This document shows, one piece after another, positions 1-10,022 of a DNA stretch of 64,000 nucleotides. Each line of letters begins with the position of its first letter. Position 1 is the first letter of the stretch. The position numbers and the translations under genes were made by a program. The DNA is from Brasenia schreberi (lineage: Eukaryota > Streptophyta > Magnoliopsida > Nymphaeales > Cabombaceae), in assembly GCA_036023115.1 (NCBI GenBank), contig JAYKKT010000059.1, positions 10,728,501 through 10,792,500 on the forward strand. Reading direction: 5' to 3'. The notes under the pieces were generated by a model that saw only the letters and a list, made by a program, of their open reading frames with translations, made no database searches and was not told the origin of the DNA.

Positions 1-245
1 TTGAAAAATGGATATAAACATGTCTATAATGGATCTAAGTATCATTGAGGTAGGTGGATTTATCTTTGTAGGCCATGCTACGTCGTGTTGGCTTCAAGCA
101 TGTATGTATCTATTGACCTTTTAAACCGTGATTAGTTTATGTTGTTTTGTTCCTGAATGTTTGATACCTAGATTATGATAATCAGATCAATGTCTTTGTT
201 CTCCCTAAAATTTTGACCATGCTTGTGGGGTTCATGCAAGCACCA

Positions 246-1049
246 AGACCTGTGGAACTACCAAGCTCCTCCGAGCAATTCCTATCATTTTGAGGCATGC
301 TGGCTCTCTGTCGCTACTTACTATATCTGTCAAATACTCCCGTGGAACTTTCATTTTCCCAGAAGCTCAACCTTCCCCCGGTTCTAGCTTTTCAGAGGAA
401 GTTGCTATCCTCGACAGCTACTTCACGATGCTGTTCTCGAAGCAGAGAGATGCTTTTGTGATTGATGGCGGAAATCCTGCTCGCAATTGGCATGTTCATT
501 GGTCTTCTATTGAGTCTGCAGCTGTTATCCCATTGACAACGAAATGGGCATGACCAACCTTGACAGGGAAAGAGCATCAGTTTTTTACAAGAAAACTGAG
601 AGCCCGGGAAAGACTATGACTGATGCTTCAGGGATCGCCAATATCCTTCCCAATTTCGAAATCAATGACTTCCAGATTGAACCTTGCGGGTATTCCATGA
701 ATTCTATCACTGGAAATGCTCTCTCCACCATTCATGTCACTCCAGAGGACGGTTTCAGCTACGCAAGCTTCGAGTTTGTCGATGTCATGCACTGAAGCTG
801 AAAGCGATGATCGGCCGCGTCCTCGATTGCATTGAACCAGCTGAATTCTCTGTTGCCATCCATTGCGACTCTGACAGCCCAATCACAAAGCTGTCGGCAA
901 AGAAGAGGTTGATGGGCTATGCATGTGGGACGCTGGTGGAGCAGGAACTCTCTGGGGGAGGCTGCCTGATATACCAGAGTTTTTCTGCTAAGAATGAACT
1001 CTGCTGCCTGAAATCGAATCTTCGAAAATGGGCTTTGTATTGCTGCTGA
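246..1049 (+). pseudogene. SAMDC: S-adenosylmethionine decarboxylase (SAMDC) pseudogene, 5'-truncated, frameshifted
   Basis: SAMDC makes decarboxylated SAM, the aminopropyl donor for spermidine and spermine. The match starts at KTCGTTKLLRAIPIILRHAG (about 249-308) and runs on through FIFPEAQPSP, FSEEVAILDSYF and NWHVHW in frame 2. It moves to frame 1 near 525-545 ([46 protein letters not shown]) and to frame 3 near 790 (IGRVLDCIEPAEFSVAIH, ELSGGGCLIYQSF). Two frameshifts therefore break it. The catalytic Cys of KTCGTT and the His of STIHVTPE remain. The N-terminal third, including the pyruvoyl-forming serine and the YVLSESSLF region of the family, is absent from bases 1-245. Plant SAMDC main ORFs are normally intronless, so a decayed retrocopy or gene fragment fits. 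I see no sign of function. Confidence 0.85.
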
Positions 1050-1368
1050 GGAAGCTGAGTGTGGTTATGAAATGTGTTCAGCTTGTGATGATGCATAGAG
1101 GTTCTCCATGGGGCACTGTAGAGCAGAGGAAGGTCAAAAAATGGAAGAAGGTAAATGGGTAGTAGCCGTGTCATGCATGGCCTAGTGAGACACGTGATAA
1201 CTGATAATTGAAGTTTGCCCATTACCCTTTGTCATTGGTCTTGCTATTTTGTTTCCTAGGACTAAGAAAGTAAACTGGCACTGTAGCTAAAGCACTAGGT
1301 GAGAAGTTATTAGAAAATTTGTGGTGTTAGTCCTTGATTAATAATATTTCGCATTTGTTGCTCTTCTC

Positions 1369-1409
1369 TCTCTTTCTTTCTCTCTCTCTCTCTCTATATA
1401 TATATATAC
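1369..1409. repeat. (TC)n(TA)n microsatellite
   Basis: A pyrimidine dinucleotide run passes directly into a short TA run. The flanks (1050-1870) show no coding signal. Confidence 0.9.
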
Positions 1410-1871
1410 GAGCACATGTGTGCGCGTGTGCAAGTTGGTGAACAGGGGAGTAACTTTTTGCAGCTGCCAACAGGGCATATGACATGTGCCTATAAACTTT
1501 GATAATTTTAATTCATGGTTCCATTCAAACTTGTCCGAGCTCACACAGAGACAAAGACCAAGTATCTAGTTCCCCCAAAGATCGGATCACTTCCTACAAT
1601 TGTGTCGAACATGGTTTATTGCAAATGAAAGGTGATTAAAATAACTATCTCATAATTCATGTAGATGCTTAATATATCCTGAAAAACTTATCCATAAAAC
1701 ACGTTTGACGTCCATGGTTTTGGAAAAACAATGTTAAGCTTGAAGTCACTTTTGTCTTTGATATAGTTTGCCCCAACCATAATTTATAGTGATTTGAACA
1801 ACAATAAATACATAGTGTACAATGATTTAGACAAGGAAAAAGCAACCTCTTTGGTAGTTGTAGTTACTTTT

Positions 1872-1983
<112 letters not shown>

Positions 1984-2366
1984 GAGGGAGGTTGGGAATG
2001 TCTAAACTATTGCAAGCGGGCTAGTGAACACCCCCAAATCCCGGTAATAGGTTTTCATAGCCTTCAAATCCTAGTACATACGAAATGGCAATGAACAGGC
2101 CAAGAAAAAAAGCTCAGTTAGCAAGAGCTCAGCTGCTTGCTCATAAATCATGTTTACATCTTCACTTGGCATCGAGCTCTCAAGCACAAGTTTGATCCAT
2201 TTTCCTCTTTTTGATCTGGTAACTTTCATATTCATGAAAATGCTGAATGAACAAATAATAACCTTTACAGTGGCTACAAATAAATCCCAGTTTAACTTCT
2301 GAACTATCTGGTTAACATTCTGGCATGACAAACAACAAAAAGATTGCCATTATTCTGTCGTTTCAA

Positions 2367-2461
2367 TCAAGTAATCGAAGACCGCATATGTTTCTAAACT
2401 GTCCGATTTCTTCATAGTAGTTAACAATGTCTCCCATATCCTGCCCCTGGGGGAATAGATC
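2367..2461 (-). pseudogene. 3' end of the PPR pseudogene, cut off by a copia insertion
   Basis: After removal of the copia element and one AGATC copy, the reading frame from the right flank (QLLAKMFRRS) runs on into this stretch as IPPGAG and then stops. One base over, the frame reads DMGDIVNYYEEIGQF and stays open to a TGA at 2367-2369. A 1-base slip in the C/G run near 2440-2453 would explain this. The join is inferred from the target duplication, and no PPR motif is complete here. 2071-2366 is probably 3' flank. Confidence 0.5.
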
Positions 2462-2770
2462 TGATGATTCCATACATAAAATACAGATTTCATTATATAG
2501 AAAAATGATAAATAACAGGACAATATTGAACCAAAGGAGCAGGTCGACTTCCTCTATGTCTGCCGTCCTCCTCCCTTTGTTCTTTCACTCTTATCTAAAC
2601 CTAATTACAACTCACAGGATTTATACTACTAATAATCTAACTTAAATGATCCAAATGCCCTTAATTCTAAACAGCCTAAACTCACTAATAAATACATAGC
2701 AGATACAAAACAAAACATAAACAAAGACTAGGACTTTCAGCATCAACTTGCATCAACTTAAACTCCAACA
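2462..2770 (-). repeat. 3' LTR of the copia element
   Basis: 309 bp, nearly identical to 7641-7974 except for substitutions and a missing segment of about 39 bp after the CCCTTAATT motif. Its termini are TG and CA. Confidence 0.95.
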
Positions 2771-2786
2771 CGCCCCCTCAAGTTGA
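2771..2786 (-). other. Polypurine tract of the copia element
   Basis: The minus strand reads AACTTGAGGGGGCG immediately before the 3' LTR, a typical plus-strand primer for plant copia elements. Confidence 0.85.
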
Positions 2787-2936
2787 GTCTTGAAGAATTG
2801 TAACTCCTATCTTGATAAGAGTTTTCTTGAATCCATTTACTGATACTGGTTTAGTGAGCATATCTGCCAGCTGATCTTCTAAGCATATGTGGACTAGATT
2901 AAAAATACCTTGAGAAATCTTCTCTCTCATAAAGTG

Positions 2937-5855
2937 TCAATCAATTTCTATGTATTTGGTCCTTTCATGGAATACAAGATTCAAAGCTATTTGGAGAACA
3001 ACTTTACTATCTGTAAAGAAGTTAATTGGAATATTTCTTTTGAGACCAATCTCCTCTAAAAGTGATATAATCCATAGGCCTTCACACATTCCCAAAGCAA
3101 TGGCATGATACTCAGCCTCAACACTTGACCTGGTCACTACAGATTGCTTCTTACTCTTCCATGAAACTATGTTGCCTCCTAAACATACTATATAGCCAGA
3201 TGTATACTTTCTATCAATTTTGGAGCTCGCCCAGTAAACATCTGAATAAATTTCTATATCAAGTGATGAATGTGGAGCATATAGTAACCCGTAGATTATT
3301 GAGGATTTTAAGTATCTGATAATGTAAAATACAATGCTCATATGATGTTTGGATGGACAAAGCATCCACCTTCTAACATATCCAACTGCAAAACTGATGC
3401 CCGGTCGAGTGATAGTTATTTATCAATTTTCCCACTAATCTCTGGTACTTACCAATATCTTCATATGGTTCTGTAGACTTATTAACTTCTTCTCTAAAAG
3501 TGTTCATGGGAATAGAACATATTCTGTAATCTTTCATTTTAGTTTCTTTCAGTAAGTCAAGAATATACTTCATTTGGCTTAGAAATAAGCAATCATTTTT
3601 ATGAATCACTTCTATTCCCAGGAAATAATGTAATCTTCCCATGTCCTTCAAATCAAATACGCCTTCTGTATCATCACCTATAATAACGATATCATCCATG
3701 TAAACTAAAAGTATGATAGTTTTCTGACCGTTCTTGATAAAGAGTGTATGATCACTGACACACTGTTTGAAACTTAATTTCATAATACCATCACTGAATT
3801 TTTCGAACCATGCTCATGAAGATTATTTTAAACCATAAATTGATTTCTTCAATTTATATACCTTATCCTACTTTTGTTTCTGAAGATATCCAGGAGTTAA
3901 GTCTATATAAATGTCACAATTTATATACCTTATCCTACTTTTGTTTCTGAAGATCCCATCCTTTATTCTTAACATCCAACTGTCATAACTCCCATCCTTT
4001 ATTAACTGTCACACTTAAAATGATTCTGATGGTATTCATCTTTGCCACTAGAGCAAATGTTTTCATGTAATTGATGCCATACAACTGACTGTAACCTTTA
4101 GCTACCAGTCTGGCCTTGTATCTATCTATATTTCCATCAGCTTTGTACTTTATAGAAAATATCCATTTACAGTCTACTGGTTTTCTTTCTGATGGTAAGT
4201 CAACTAGTTCCCAAGTTTTGTTTCGTACTAGTGCAACAAGCTCTTCTTCCATTGCCTTCTTTCATTCTAGTTGTTTTTCTGCCTCTTCGAATGTTCTTGG
4301 AATATAGGTAGTATCTGTATTCATCACGAACAACTGATATTCTCTGTGATAGTTAGAGTATGACACCAATTTTTGCAATGAATTTTTTGCCACTTCTCGT
4401 TTTCCTTTTCGAATTGCGATAGGTAGATCATTCAGCTCACTGTCCGAGGTATGGTAATTCACTTGATAGGAATTTGATCTGATTCTGAGTGGAGGTCTTG
4501 ATGAAGTAGAAAAGCCTTTCTCACACCTTTGGTATACACGTTCCATTCCTTATCTTGAGGAGGTATCATCTCTTCCTCTTCCTCTTCCCTGTCATGCGGT
4601 AGCTGAGTTTCAACTGGTGGAATAGGAATCACATTAGGCGAGAATACTTCTGATGAAGGAACTTCTTGTGTATTATAGAATGGTGTATTTTCATAGAAGG
4701 TAACCTCCAAAGTAACATATAATTTTCTTTTGAGTGGGTCATAACATTTATAACCTTTCTGAGTAGAGGAGTATCCCAAGAAAATACACTTGATCGATCT
4801 TACATCTAGTTTATCTCTCTAGTCTTGATGAATATGAATAAAACACGTACATCCAAATAGGAAGTAAATGAAATTGCTTCTGGTGAAGACGTAGCATATG
4901 AAATGGAGTATCTCCATTGAAGACTCAGCTTGATATATGGTTTATAAAAAAAAACTGTCGTTAAGACTGCTTCACCCCAATAGCATTTCGGAGCATTACA
5001 CCCAAGTAAAAGAGTTCTAGCCACTTCTAGGATATGTCTATTCTTTCTTTCGGACACTCCATTTTGTTTAGGAGAATAAGCACATGAAGTCTAATGCAAC
5101 ATTTCATGATTTAAGAAATATGAATGAAGTGATTGAGACATGAATTCTCCACCATTATCACTCTAGAATACTTTAATAGTACGCTAAAATTGAGTATGCA
5201 CAAACTGATAGTAAATAGGTAAAATATTCTTCACTTCATCTTTATTTTTCATGAGGTATATCATTGTAAATCTAGTACAATCATCTATGAATGATATAAA
5301 GTACTTATATCCATGTAGAAAAGTAGTCGAGCAATGACCCCAAATATCAGAATGTACAATTTTAAAAGGAATGGAGGATTTTTCTTCACTCAAAGAAAAT
5401 AAAGTATGATGATATTTTGCTTTCTGATAGGTTTCACAGTTCAAATTCAAATTATTACAATGACTAAATTTAGACAATAGTATCCTAAGCTTAGATAAAG
5501 GTAGATAAACCAGTCTCTGATGCCAGCGGGGTAGATCCTTCTGTCTTTCTGTAATAACTGTAGATTGCATAGCCGCTTCCTTATTTTCTTCAAAGAAGTA
5601 GAGGCCTCTCCTCACACTATCCTGACTAAAGATCCTTTCCGTCCTCGGTTCCTGAAATACACATCCAGTAGAATAAAAAATTATACAACATTTCAGATCT
5701 TGAGTTAAGGCAAAGACTGATAATAAATTGACGAATATATTGGGAACATGTAAAACATCTTTCAATATGCCAAAAGAAGTAATAATATTTCTTTTTTCCA
5801 CTATAGGAGTGTGTGAACCATCTGTCAATCGAATATTAATTTGTTCACGAGTCAA
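2937..5855 (-). pseudogene. copia pol region (integrase, RT, RNase H), broken
   Basis: Fragments lie in order on the minus strand. 5855-5184 holds the protease tail, a GAG-pre-integrase segment (RWHQRLVYLPLSKL) and the integrase core start (FKIVHSDIWG, YFISFIDDCTRF). 5057-4806 is integrase C-terminal (HILEVARTLL, YWGEAV). 4779-4262 is the linker. 4252-3983 is RT start ([37 protein letters not shown]). 3783-3373 is the RT active site YMDDIVIIGDD. 3365-2937 is RNase H (SDVYWASSKIDRKYTSGYIV, SSVEAEYHA). Stops and frameshifts separate the pieces, so no polyprotein can be made. Confidence 0.93.
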
Positions 5856-6225
5856 CTATCAAAGAATTCCCTCATACTGACCATATGATCGGTGACACCT
5901 GAATCAATAACCCATATCTAAGAATGAGAAATATTTAAATTACTCTTAGCAAAAAATGAGAACGGATATGCCATGATTGCCTGAGAATCATTATTGGAGG
6001 ACGTAGATGGGGTATGTGAATAAGTTAAACTAGCTTTGAGAAAATCTATCTCCTTTTTCATATCAGCCAATGAGCTTACACTATTTTCAATATTTTGTTT
6101 ATAATTCTGATCACTACTGAAATAGGCACTGTTAGATCTATTCTGAAAGTGAGTGAGTCTACCAACTAATTCTCAACATATTTCCTTCGTATGCCGTGAT
6201 TTTCTACAGTGAAAACAAGTTGATT

Positions 6226-7107
6226 TTACTTTTTCTTCAAGAGTAAGTACAAATCTACATCTGCCACGTCCATAACCTCCTCTACCATGGGAAAAAAGGA
6301 GTTTGACGTATTTCTTCCCACAAATGCAGTAGTCTCTGGATTGGTTCTTATCTCATTCTCTAAATGTTTCCTATCCTCTTCTCGGAGTAAGAGGAAATAC
6401 ACTGTGCTTAAGGAAAGTAGTTTTTTTTCTGTTAAGAATATTATTTTTAATTGCCTCATACTCTGAAAAGATACCTCATAGGAGATCAAATACTTTTTGC
6501 TCTTCAAATTTCTCATTGCACTCTTGTGTGCAACTTTGACATTTTGTCTTGGAATAAAGTTGAAGCTCTTCCCATAAGCCTCTGAGTTCTGCATAATATT
6601 CACTAACATATTTGCCTTCTTATCTACATCTTCTAATTTTCTCAATAAGATCATATTTCTTGGTTATATTTTTCCTCTGAGTTCTGCATAATATTCACTA
6701 ACATATTTGCCTTCTTATCTACATCTTCTAATTTTCTCAATAAGATCATATTTCTTGGCTATATTTTTCCTCTGGACGTAAGAATCATGAACTGTTGACC
6801 ACATATCCTTAGCAGTCTCTAAAAATATGAATGTACTAGCAATCGATGGAGACATTGATTGAAGAAGCCAAGCACTAACTAGGGCATTTTCCCTACGCCA
6901 TCGTGCGTAAAGGGGGTCATTTGTCAGAGGTTGTAATATGTCACCAGTCAAATAGTCTCATCGTCCCCTTGTCATCACTGTCAGTTCTATAGATCTGGTC
7001 CACTGAAGAAAATTTTTTCCATCTAATTTCAGATTAGTTATTTGGAACCCTTCACCTTTGCCAACGGAACTCTGTTCACTTGTGTCTCTAATTTTGATTC
7101 TCTCCAT
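6226..7107 (-). pseudogene. copia gag region, broken
   Basis: The likely start is the ATG at 7105-7107 (MERIKIRDTSEQSS), followed by FQITNLKLDGKNFLQWTRSI, typical of copia gag. A TGA stop interrupts near 6960. The frame resumes as DYLTGDILQPL and AWLLQSMSPSIASTFIFLET. The 95-bp tandem duplication at 6579-6768 breaks the frame again. 6226-6654 keeps the end of gag (LLREEDRKHLENEIRTNPE). Confidence 0.85.
6579..6768. repeat. 95-bp tandem duplication inside copia gag
   Basis: Copies at 6579-6673 and 6674-6768 both begin CCTCTGAGTTCTGCATAATA and are almost identical. The unit is not a multiple of 3, so it shifts the gag frame. It is therefore later than, or the cause of, gag inactivation. Confidence 0.93.
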
Positions 7108-7628
7108 GTTTATATGAATTATCACAGAAGTCTCAAGAAGATACTAGTTAACTTATAGTCCGAGAAAGAATATATTTTATGCAGCCTAACATAGTTCTGG
7201 CAAACAATTCCATAAAAGATAAAATGGGATTACAAGAAGACAACTGAATCGATGTGCTGCTGTTCTTGGATTGGATTACTATGAGCAACCAATTTCACGC
7301 ATGAACTTTTGTGAACTGAATGATTATATTCAGTCTATTACAAACAAGGATGATTGTATTCAGCCGATTGCAAATAAAGACCCTTTTGATATGGGTAACT
7401 GACCTTCAACTAAGTCACAACTTGCGATTGCAGAACATATCAATACATACACAAATTACCATGAACTGCTACACACATGAACATGTGATTTCACGTTTCA
7501 CCTAGACACCATATTCAAGAAAATAACCAATAACCAATAATGAAACAAACTTACTTCTCAACTGCAATCAATGTACTACATGTGACCTGCGATTTGATGC
7601 ATCATGTGGACAGAAACTTCGTGAATAG

Positions 7629-7640
7629 ACTCTGATACCA
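7629..7640 (-). other. Primer binding site (initiator Met tRNA)
   Basis: The minus strand reads TGGTATCAGAGT directly next to the 5' LTR. This is the standard plant copia site complementary to the 3' end of initiator Met tRNA, with the last base changed. Confidence 0.92.
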
Positions 7641-7974
7641 TGATGATTTCATACGTAAAACACAGATTTCATTATATAGAAAAATGATAAATAACAGGAC
7701 AATATTGAACCAAAGGAGCAGGTCGGCTTCCTCTGTGTCTGCCGTCCCGCTCCCTTTGTTCTTTCCCTCTTATCTAAACCTAATTACAACTCACAGGATT
7801 TATACTACTAATAATCTAACTTAAATGACCTAAATACCCTTAATTAGGGACCCAATTCCCAATGGATGATCCATTGGGATCCAAACAACCTAAACACACT
7901 AATAAATACATAGCAGACACAAAACAAAACATAAACAAAGACTAGGACTTTCAGCATCAACTTGAACTCCAACA
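7641..7974 (-). repeat. 5' LTR of the copia element
   Basis: 334 bp. It pairs with 2462-2770 and carries an extra segment near 7848-7890. Its right edge abuts the AGATC target duplication. Confidence 0.95.
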
Positions 7975-9206
7975 AGATCTTCTGAACATCTTTGCAAGCA
8001 ATTGTAGTGCTTCATGAACAAGGGCATGATCATATAACCCTGCAAATAATGCATCAAAACTCAAAGGGTGGGGACCAAAACCTCTATCAAGCATCTCCAG
8101 CAGAATCCTAAAAGCTGCTTCCAGTTCCCCATTTCGAATGAACGCATCAACTAATACCCTGTATGTGATCATATTACTGGACACCCCATTCATCGTCATC
8201 TCCTTCATAATTTCATTTGCTCTCAGCTTTGCCTTCCTTGCACAATGCTGTGATGATAGTGTTATAAGTAACCACATTATGCTGGCAACCAGATTCCTTC
8301 ATTGTCTGAAGGATCGGCATTGCTTCTCCAAGTTTACCTTCGTTGCATAGGCCATTGATGCATATACTATATGCGAAAACATCAGGAACAAGCCCCATGA
8401 TCAAGATCTTGTAAAAAATTCAAGGCCCTCCTGAAAATTTCCACGTTTGAAGAACACATCCATTATACTACTATAAGTCACTATATGTGGCTTAAACGCT
8501 CCACCTTCATCTTATACAAGACACCAAGGGCATCCTCTGCCTTGTCTTCTCTCAGTAACGCAGCTATCATTTCCCTATACGCCAAAGCATTAAAGTAGTA
8601 TCCCAATTTCTAAGCTTTATCAAACAAGTTCATGAACTGATGAGGCCCACCATGCTTACAAAGACCACAAAAAACCAAAGAATATATGGATGAATCATGA
8701 ATGCAACCATGCTCAGGCATCAAATTCAATAACTCAACTGCATGCGCCACCTTCCCAATCTTACATAGAGCTGTCAAAAGTATCTAGAAACTAGAACCGT
8801 CAAGTCTGACTCCTAACCCGAAAGATTTCAGCAAAATATCTTGAACTAATAAATTCTCTTTCTTACTAAAAAACACCTCAAGCAAAGCATTCAAGGAGGA
8901 AGAAGGCTTACATCTTAAGGAGGGAATGCTAAAGAACAATCCTATAGCCTCTAGAACCATGTTAGTGTCTCCATAAACCCTTAGCAGATCCACGAAGATT
9001 TCCTCCGAGACATCAAAAGATTCATTTGTCTCTAGCTGGTGTAGCACAGACTGGAGTTCTAAGAAGCAACCATTTTTGGCGAGTGTCTTTAGGACATACT
9101 TGTAGGCAGATGCAGTTGGTTGAGAGCCCAATCTATGGAATGATTTTACAAGGCAAGAGGGTAGAGTTTTGGGGTCCTTTGCTCCCTTCCTCCTTATGAT
9201 CTGCAT
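7975..9206 (-). pseudogene. Pentatricopeptide repeat (PPR) protein pseudogene, main part
   Basis: PPR proteins bind organellar RNA through tandem 35-residue helical repeats. Here the minus-strand frame starts at ATG 9204-9206 (MQIIRRKGAKDPKTL). It shows repeat-like segments: SAYKYVLKTLAKNGCFLELQ, VFAYSICINGLCNEGKLGEA, VVTYNTIITALCKEGKA, MITYRVLVDAFIRNGELEAA and SFDALFAGLYDHALVHEA. It is broken by a TAG near 8785, further stops around 8620 and 8410, and frameshifts near 8400 and 8277. The copia element cuts the frame at 7974. The N-terminus lacks a clear transit peptide, and its promoter side is duplicated (9118-9629). This is probably an organelle-type PPR gene that has died. Whether the stops or the insertion came first cannot be read here. 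Confidence 0.88.
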
Positions 9207-9629
9207 AGCTTGTCTCTCAATGAAGTTATTCTGTCATAAGCCTTTGTACTTGTGAGAGCTTCGGGCATAATAATGGGAAAACCTACGACTTCCAAGTGAG
9301 CAAATGGCAGTTTGCAAGTGAACCATTGTTGTTGGGACCAGTGTTATCCATATTGACATGTATTGTATGATACGGTTGAGAGCCCAATCTATGGAATGAT
9401 TTTACAAGGCAAGGGGGTAGAGTTTTGGGGTCCTTTGCTGCCTTCCTCCTTATGATCTACATAGCTTGTCTCTCAATGAAGTTATTCTGTCATAAGCCTT
9501 TGTACTTGTGAGAGCTTCGGGCATAATAATGGGAAAACCTACGACTTCCAAGTGAGCAAATGGCAGTTTGCAAGTGAACCATTGTTGTTGGGACCAGTGT
9601 TATCCATATTGACATGTATTGTACGATAC
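9118..9629. repeat. 256-bp tandem duplication spanning the PPR start
   Basis: Copy 1 is 9118-9373 and copy 2 is 9374-9629. Both begin GGTTGAGAGCCCAATCTATG and end in a GTATTGTA(T/C)GATAC motif. Copy 1 holds the PPR start codon. In copy 2 the same position reads TAC on the plus strand, so the ATG is lost. A few substitutions separate the copies. Confidence 0.95.
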
Positions 9630-9740
9630 GGTATAATATATCGTATCGTGGGTATCCACGATAGATACAGAGCAATGTATCGCTTGTATCACATGGTACA
9701 ACTCATATCGCTCGTATCATACGATACAGGTGATATGCCC
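9615..9740. repeat. ATACG-rich element terminus
   Basis: The stretch is dense in GTATCG/CGATAC inverted motifs (for example GTATCGTGGGTATCCACGATA, which is palindromic). It resembles the element ends at 12930-12990 and 15370-15430 and is probably a terminus of the same repeat family. Confidence 0.6.
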
Positions 9741-10022
9741 ATTCTAAAATAGAAAAAATAAACATGTTTTTTAATATATCAAGGTTATTAACATACAATA
9801 TTTTCGAAAATAGTGTGAGTTCAAAATATATCTCTCACTTCAAATGTATAAAAGAAATAAACTCTGAAAACATAATGAACTTAGTACATCTTAAAAGCAT
9901 AATACTAATTTTCAACATGGCGTGCTTGTTTTCATAATTCTAGCTACTTAAATGTAGTCTCCTAACAAAACAGAGCTTTTATATAACATATTCTACCTAA
10001 TTTATAATTTTGATATTAAGTA

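Larger units (their letters stand above)
2462..7974 (-). mobile_element. Complete Ty1-copia LTR retrotransposon, coding region degraded
   Basis: The element is 5513 bp and reads on the minus strand. Both LTRs begin TGATGATT and end CCAACA on the plus strand. It is flanked by the 5-bp direct duplication AGATC (2457-2461 and 7975-7979). The primer site and polypurine tract are in the right places. The domain order from the right is gag, protease tail, GAG-pre-integrase, integrase, reverse transcriptase, RNase H, which is the copia order. Stops, frameshifts and a 95-bp duplication in gag make it non-autonomous. By eye the LTRs differ at about 14 aligned positions plus a 39-bp-scale indel, so insertion is fairly recent but not new. 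Confidence 0.97.
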
